IMG/VR virus record: IMGVR_UViG_3300027749_000557
Coordinates: 1-20,186 of that record
Reading direction: 5' to 3' (one strand)
DNA length: 20,186 nucleotides
Source: a virus
Shown here: positions 18,897 to 20,186 of the stretch, in pieces
Position numbering within the stretch: the stretch's first letter is position 1
Layout of the letters: each line of letters opens with the position of its first letter
Translations under genes and position numbers: made by a program
Notes under the pieces: model-generated
The model's input: the letters and a program-made list of their open reading frames with translations, nothing else
What the model was told of the DNA's origin: nothing
Database searches by the model: none

Positions 18897-19445
18897 TTAT
18901 TTCACCCCGTATAGTGCAAAAGAAGTATAAGTATTAAAATTAGTGCTTCCTGTATTTGTAAATTCAATAGATGTAATTGCACTGGTATTAAGCCATAACC
19001 CTGATGTTAAACTTGAATAACCAGAACCATTTTGGTCAATGCCAAATGCTGAACGTACAGTTTTGTATTTATTAGTACTTGCATAATCTAAAATATCCAT
19101 AACGAATACCCCTGGGTTTGCGGTTCCACCAGTATAGGCAATATTATTGCCAGTAATTCCTGTTGCTTGTTCTGCATAAGCAGAAGTTCCTCCACCTTCT
19201 AGCAAATGGCGGGTATAATTTGCACCAGAATCTCCATTATAACGAACTCGAATTGCGTTAATTGCAGTTGGTGTTAATGTAAAACCACGAATCTGTAAAT
19301 GTTTATATCCACTAGGAATACCAGCAAAAGTAATTGTTGATGTTGCAGAAGATAGCGTTACAGCAGCCAAAGAATCATAAGCACCAAAAGGTCCATCATA
19401 GAGATGCCCACTTATCTGTGAAGCCATAATTCCTAAGTTTGTCAT
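18897..19445 (-). CDS. short tail protein with shared domain only, 182 aa
   Basis: The start is ATG 19445, which overlaps the previous stop (TAATG); a longer start at 19472 is inside the upstream gene. The body carries the same domain as the two glycine-rich proteins: STITFAGIPSGYKHLQIRG near residue 47 and AITSIEFTNTGSTNFNTYTSF, LYGVK at the end. The glycine-rich half is missing. It begins with an extra GHLYDGPFGAYDSL segment. It could be the base to which the other two attach, or a simpler member of the set. Confidence 0.7.
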   Translation of the reverse strand: MTNLGIMASQISGHLYDGPFGAYDSLAAVTLSSATSTITFAGIPSGYKHLQIRGFTLTPTAINAIRVRYNGDSGANYTRHLLEGGGTSAYAEQATGITGNNIAYTGGTANPGVFVMDILDYASTNKYKTVRSAFGIDQNGSGYSSLTSGLWLNTSAITSIEFTNTGSTNFNTYTSFALYGVK

Positions 19446-20186
19446 TAAGCAAGGTCTCCAAAAATAATCCAAGAGTTGGCTGCAATTTTCTTACAGGTTG
19501 CACCAGAGTTGGCTACACGCAACTTAGGAGTTGCGCTGGTAGCACCAGTCGAAATAACGGTTGTAGTTCCAGGAGTTACTGCACCAATGGTTGGTTGACC
19601 AGCACCAGTAATCCAGAAGACTGTAAACTCTGTACCAATTGCAAAGTTAAATGTAGCATCAGTAGGGATGTTGAACTGTACGCTTGCAGCGTTATTCATT
19701 GAGAACATATTGCCTTCATCACCAGATGCAAATGTGTATGCAGCGGTTTTGGCTGTGTATGTACAACCAATCTTAGGTGCTGTAATAACTGCACCTGTTG
19801 GGATTGTGACTGTACCTGTAAATGTAGGTGAGGCTAGTGGAGCCTTAGTTGCATCACTTGGCACAGCAGTAGCGTTAGTTAAGTTAATAGCAGACGGTGT
19901 GCCAAGGTTAGGTGTCACCAGCGTAGGGCTAGTAGCAAAGACTAATGAACCTGAGCCAGTCTCATCAGAGATTACGCCAGCAAGTTCTGCAGATGTTGTA
20001 GCAGCAAGAGTAGATAACTTATCTGTTGTTACTACTAAAGTTTTAGTTGACGGAATAGATGTTCCATTGATAGATGTAGCAGTAGCCACACCAAGCACAG
20101 GGGTAACAAGGGTTGGGCTTGTATCTACTACAAACTTAGTTCCAGTACCTGTCTGAGAGGCTATAGTGGTTGCTGAGCCAACAGAT
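19445..20186 (-). CDS. tail fibre with repeats (start outside window)
   Basis: The frame is open to the right edge of the window, so the N-terminus is missing. Two repeat units are visible: GTGTKFVVDTSPTLVTPVLG and TGSGSLVFATSPTLVTPNLG. These are found in tail fibres of marine and freshwater phages. PLASPTFTGTVTIPTGA follows, also typical of fibres. The C-terminal 80 residues form a beta-rich end domain with SWIIFGDLA as the final strand. A GTG at 20098 is an internal codon, not the start. Host attachment is the expected role. Confidence 0.75.
   Translation of the reverse strand, partial: SVGSATTIASQTGTGTKFVVDTSPTLVTPVLGVATATSINGTSIPSTKTLVVTTDKLSTLAATTSAELAGVISDETGSGSLVFATSPTLVTPNLGTPSAINLTNATAVPSDATKAPLASPTFTGTVTIPTGAVITAPKIGCTYTAKTAAYTFASGDEGNMFSMNNAASVQFNIPTDATFNFAIGTEFTVFWITGAGQPTIGAVTPGTTTVISTGATSATPKLRVANSGATCKKIAANSWIIFGDLA

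Overview
The window looks like part of the genome of a tailed phage that infects an actinobacterium. The evidence is a WhiB-family Fe-S protein (4702-5013), a Cas4/RecB-like nuclease next to a primase and RecA-fold ATPase cassette, a sigma-like factor, a compact lysis cassette and large glycine-rich tail proteins, all in gene-dense DNA with ATGA and TAATG overlaps. Base composition is AT-leaning for an actinobacterial virus, which fits a low-GC host such as freshwater actinobacteria; that host assignment is inference. No integrase, terminase, portal or capsid gene lies in the window.

Layout. (1) 1-6368, rightward: about 18 mostly small, early-type genes. Recognisable ones are an amidoligase-like protein with Cys-rich N-terminus (1553-2767), a class II glutamine amidotransferase (2789-3667), WhiB, an exported lysozyme/transglycosylase-like protein (5032-5412), an FmdB-like zinc ribbon and a PD-(D/E)XK nuclease. 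The region holds a strongly folded non-coding segment (742-889) and eight copies (seven exact, one with a mismatch) of a 13-bp palindrome, CTATATAATATAG. (2) 6323-11928, leftward: a tightly coupled replication, recombination and nucleotide operon. In transcription order it holds a Cas4/RecB-like nuclease split into two genes, a zinc-ribbon protein, a RecA-fold ATPase, a Holliday-junction-resolvase-like nuclease, a primase in two frames, small proteins, a metallophosphoesterase and a sigma-like factor. (3) 11929-12087: a divergent control region with two back-to-back sigma70-type promoters, a palindrome inside the leftward promoter, and an AT-rich stretch with another palindrome core. (4) 12088-12665, rightward: an AT-hook/HNH endonuclease and a small membrane protein, ended by a bidirectional hairpin. 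(5) 12742-20186, leftward: from upstream to downstream, a repeat-bearing tail fibre (truncated by the window edge), three related tail proteins (two with glycine-rich extensions), two small tail-associated proteins, a large minor-tail-like protein, then a small membrane protein, a CHAP endolysin and a holin-like protein.

How it may work together: the rightward block probably takes over or remodels the host. It contains a WhiB regulator, two enzymes whose families form or supply nitrogen for amide bonds, and an exported muralytic enzyme. The leftward operon replicates and recombines DNA and ends with a sigma-like factor that could redirect transcription. The right block builds the tail tip and lyses the cell. 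The most unusual elements are the 13-bp palindrome family confined to rightward regions, the folded RNA candidate, the amidoligase/amidotransferase pair, a second palindrome family (GACCC-N3/4-GGGTC) around the divergent promoters, a leaderless promoter geometry for the replication operon, and two DNA-metabolism enzymes whose conserved domains are spread over two reading frames.
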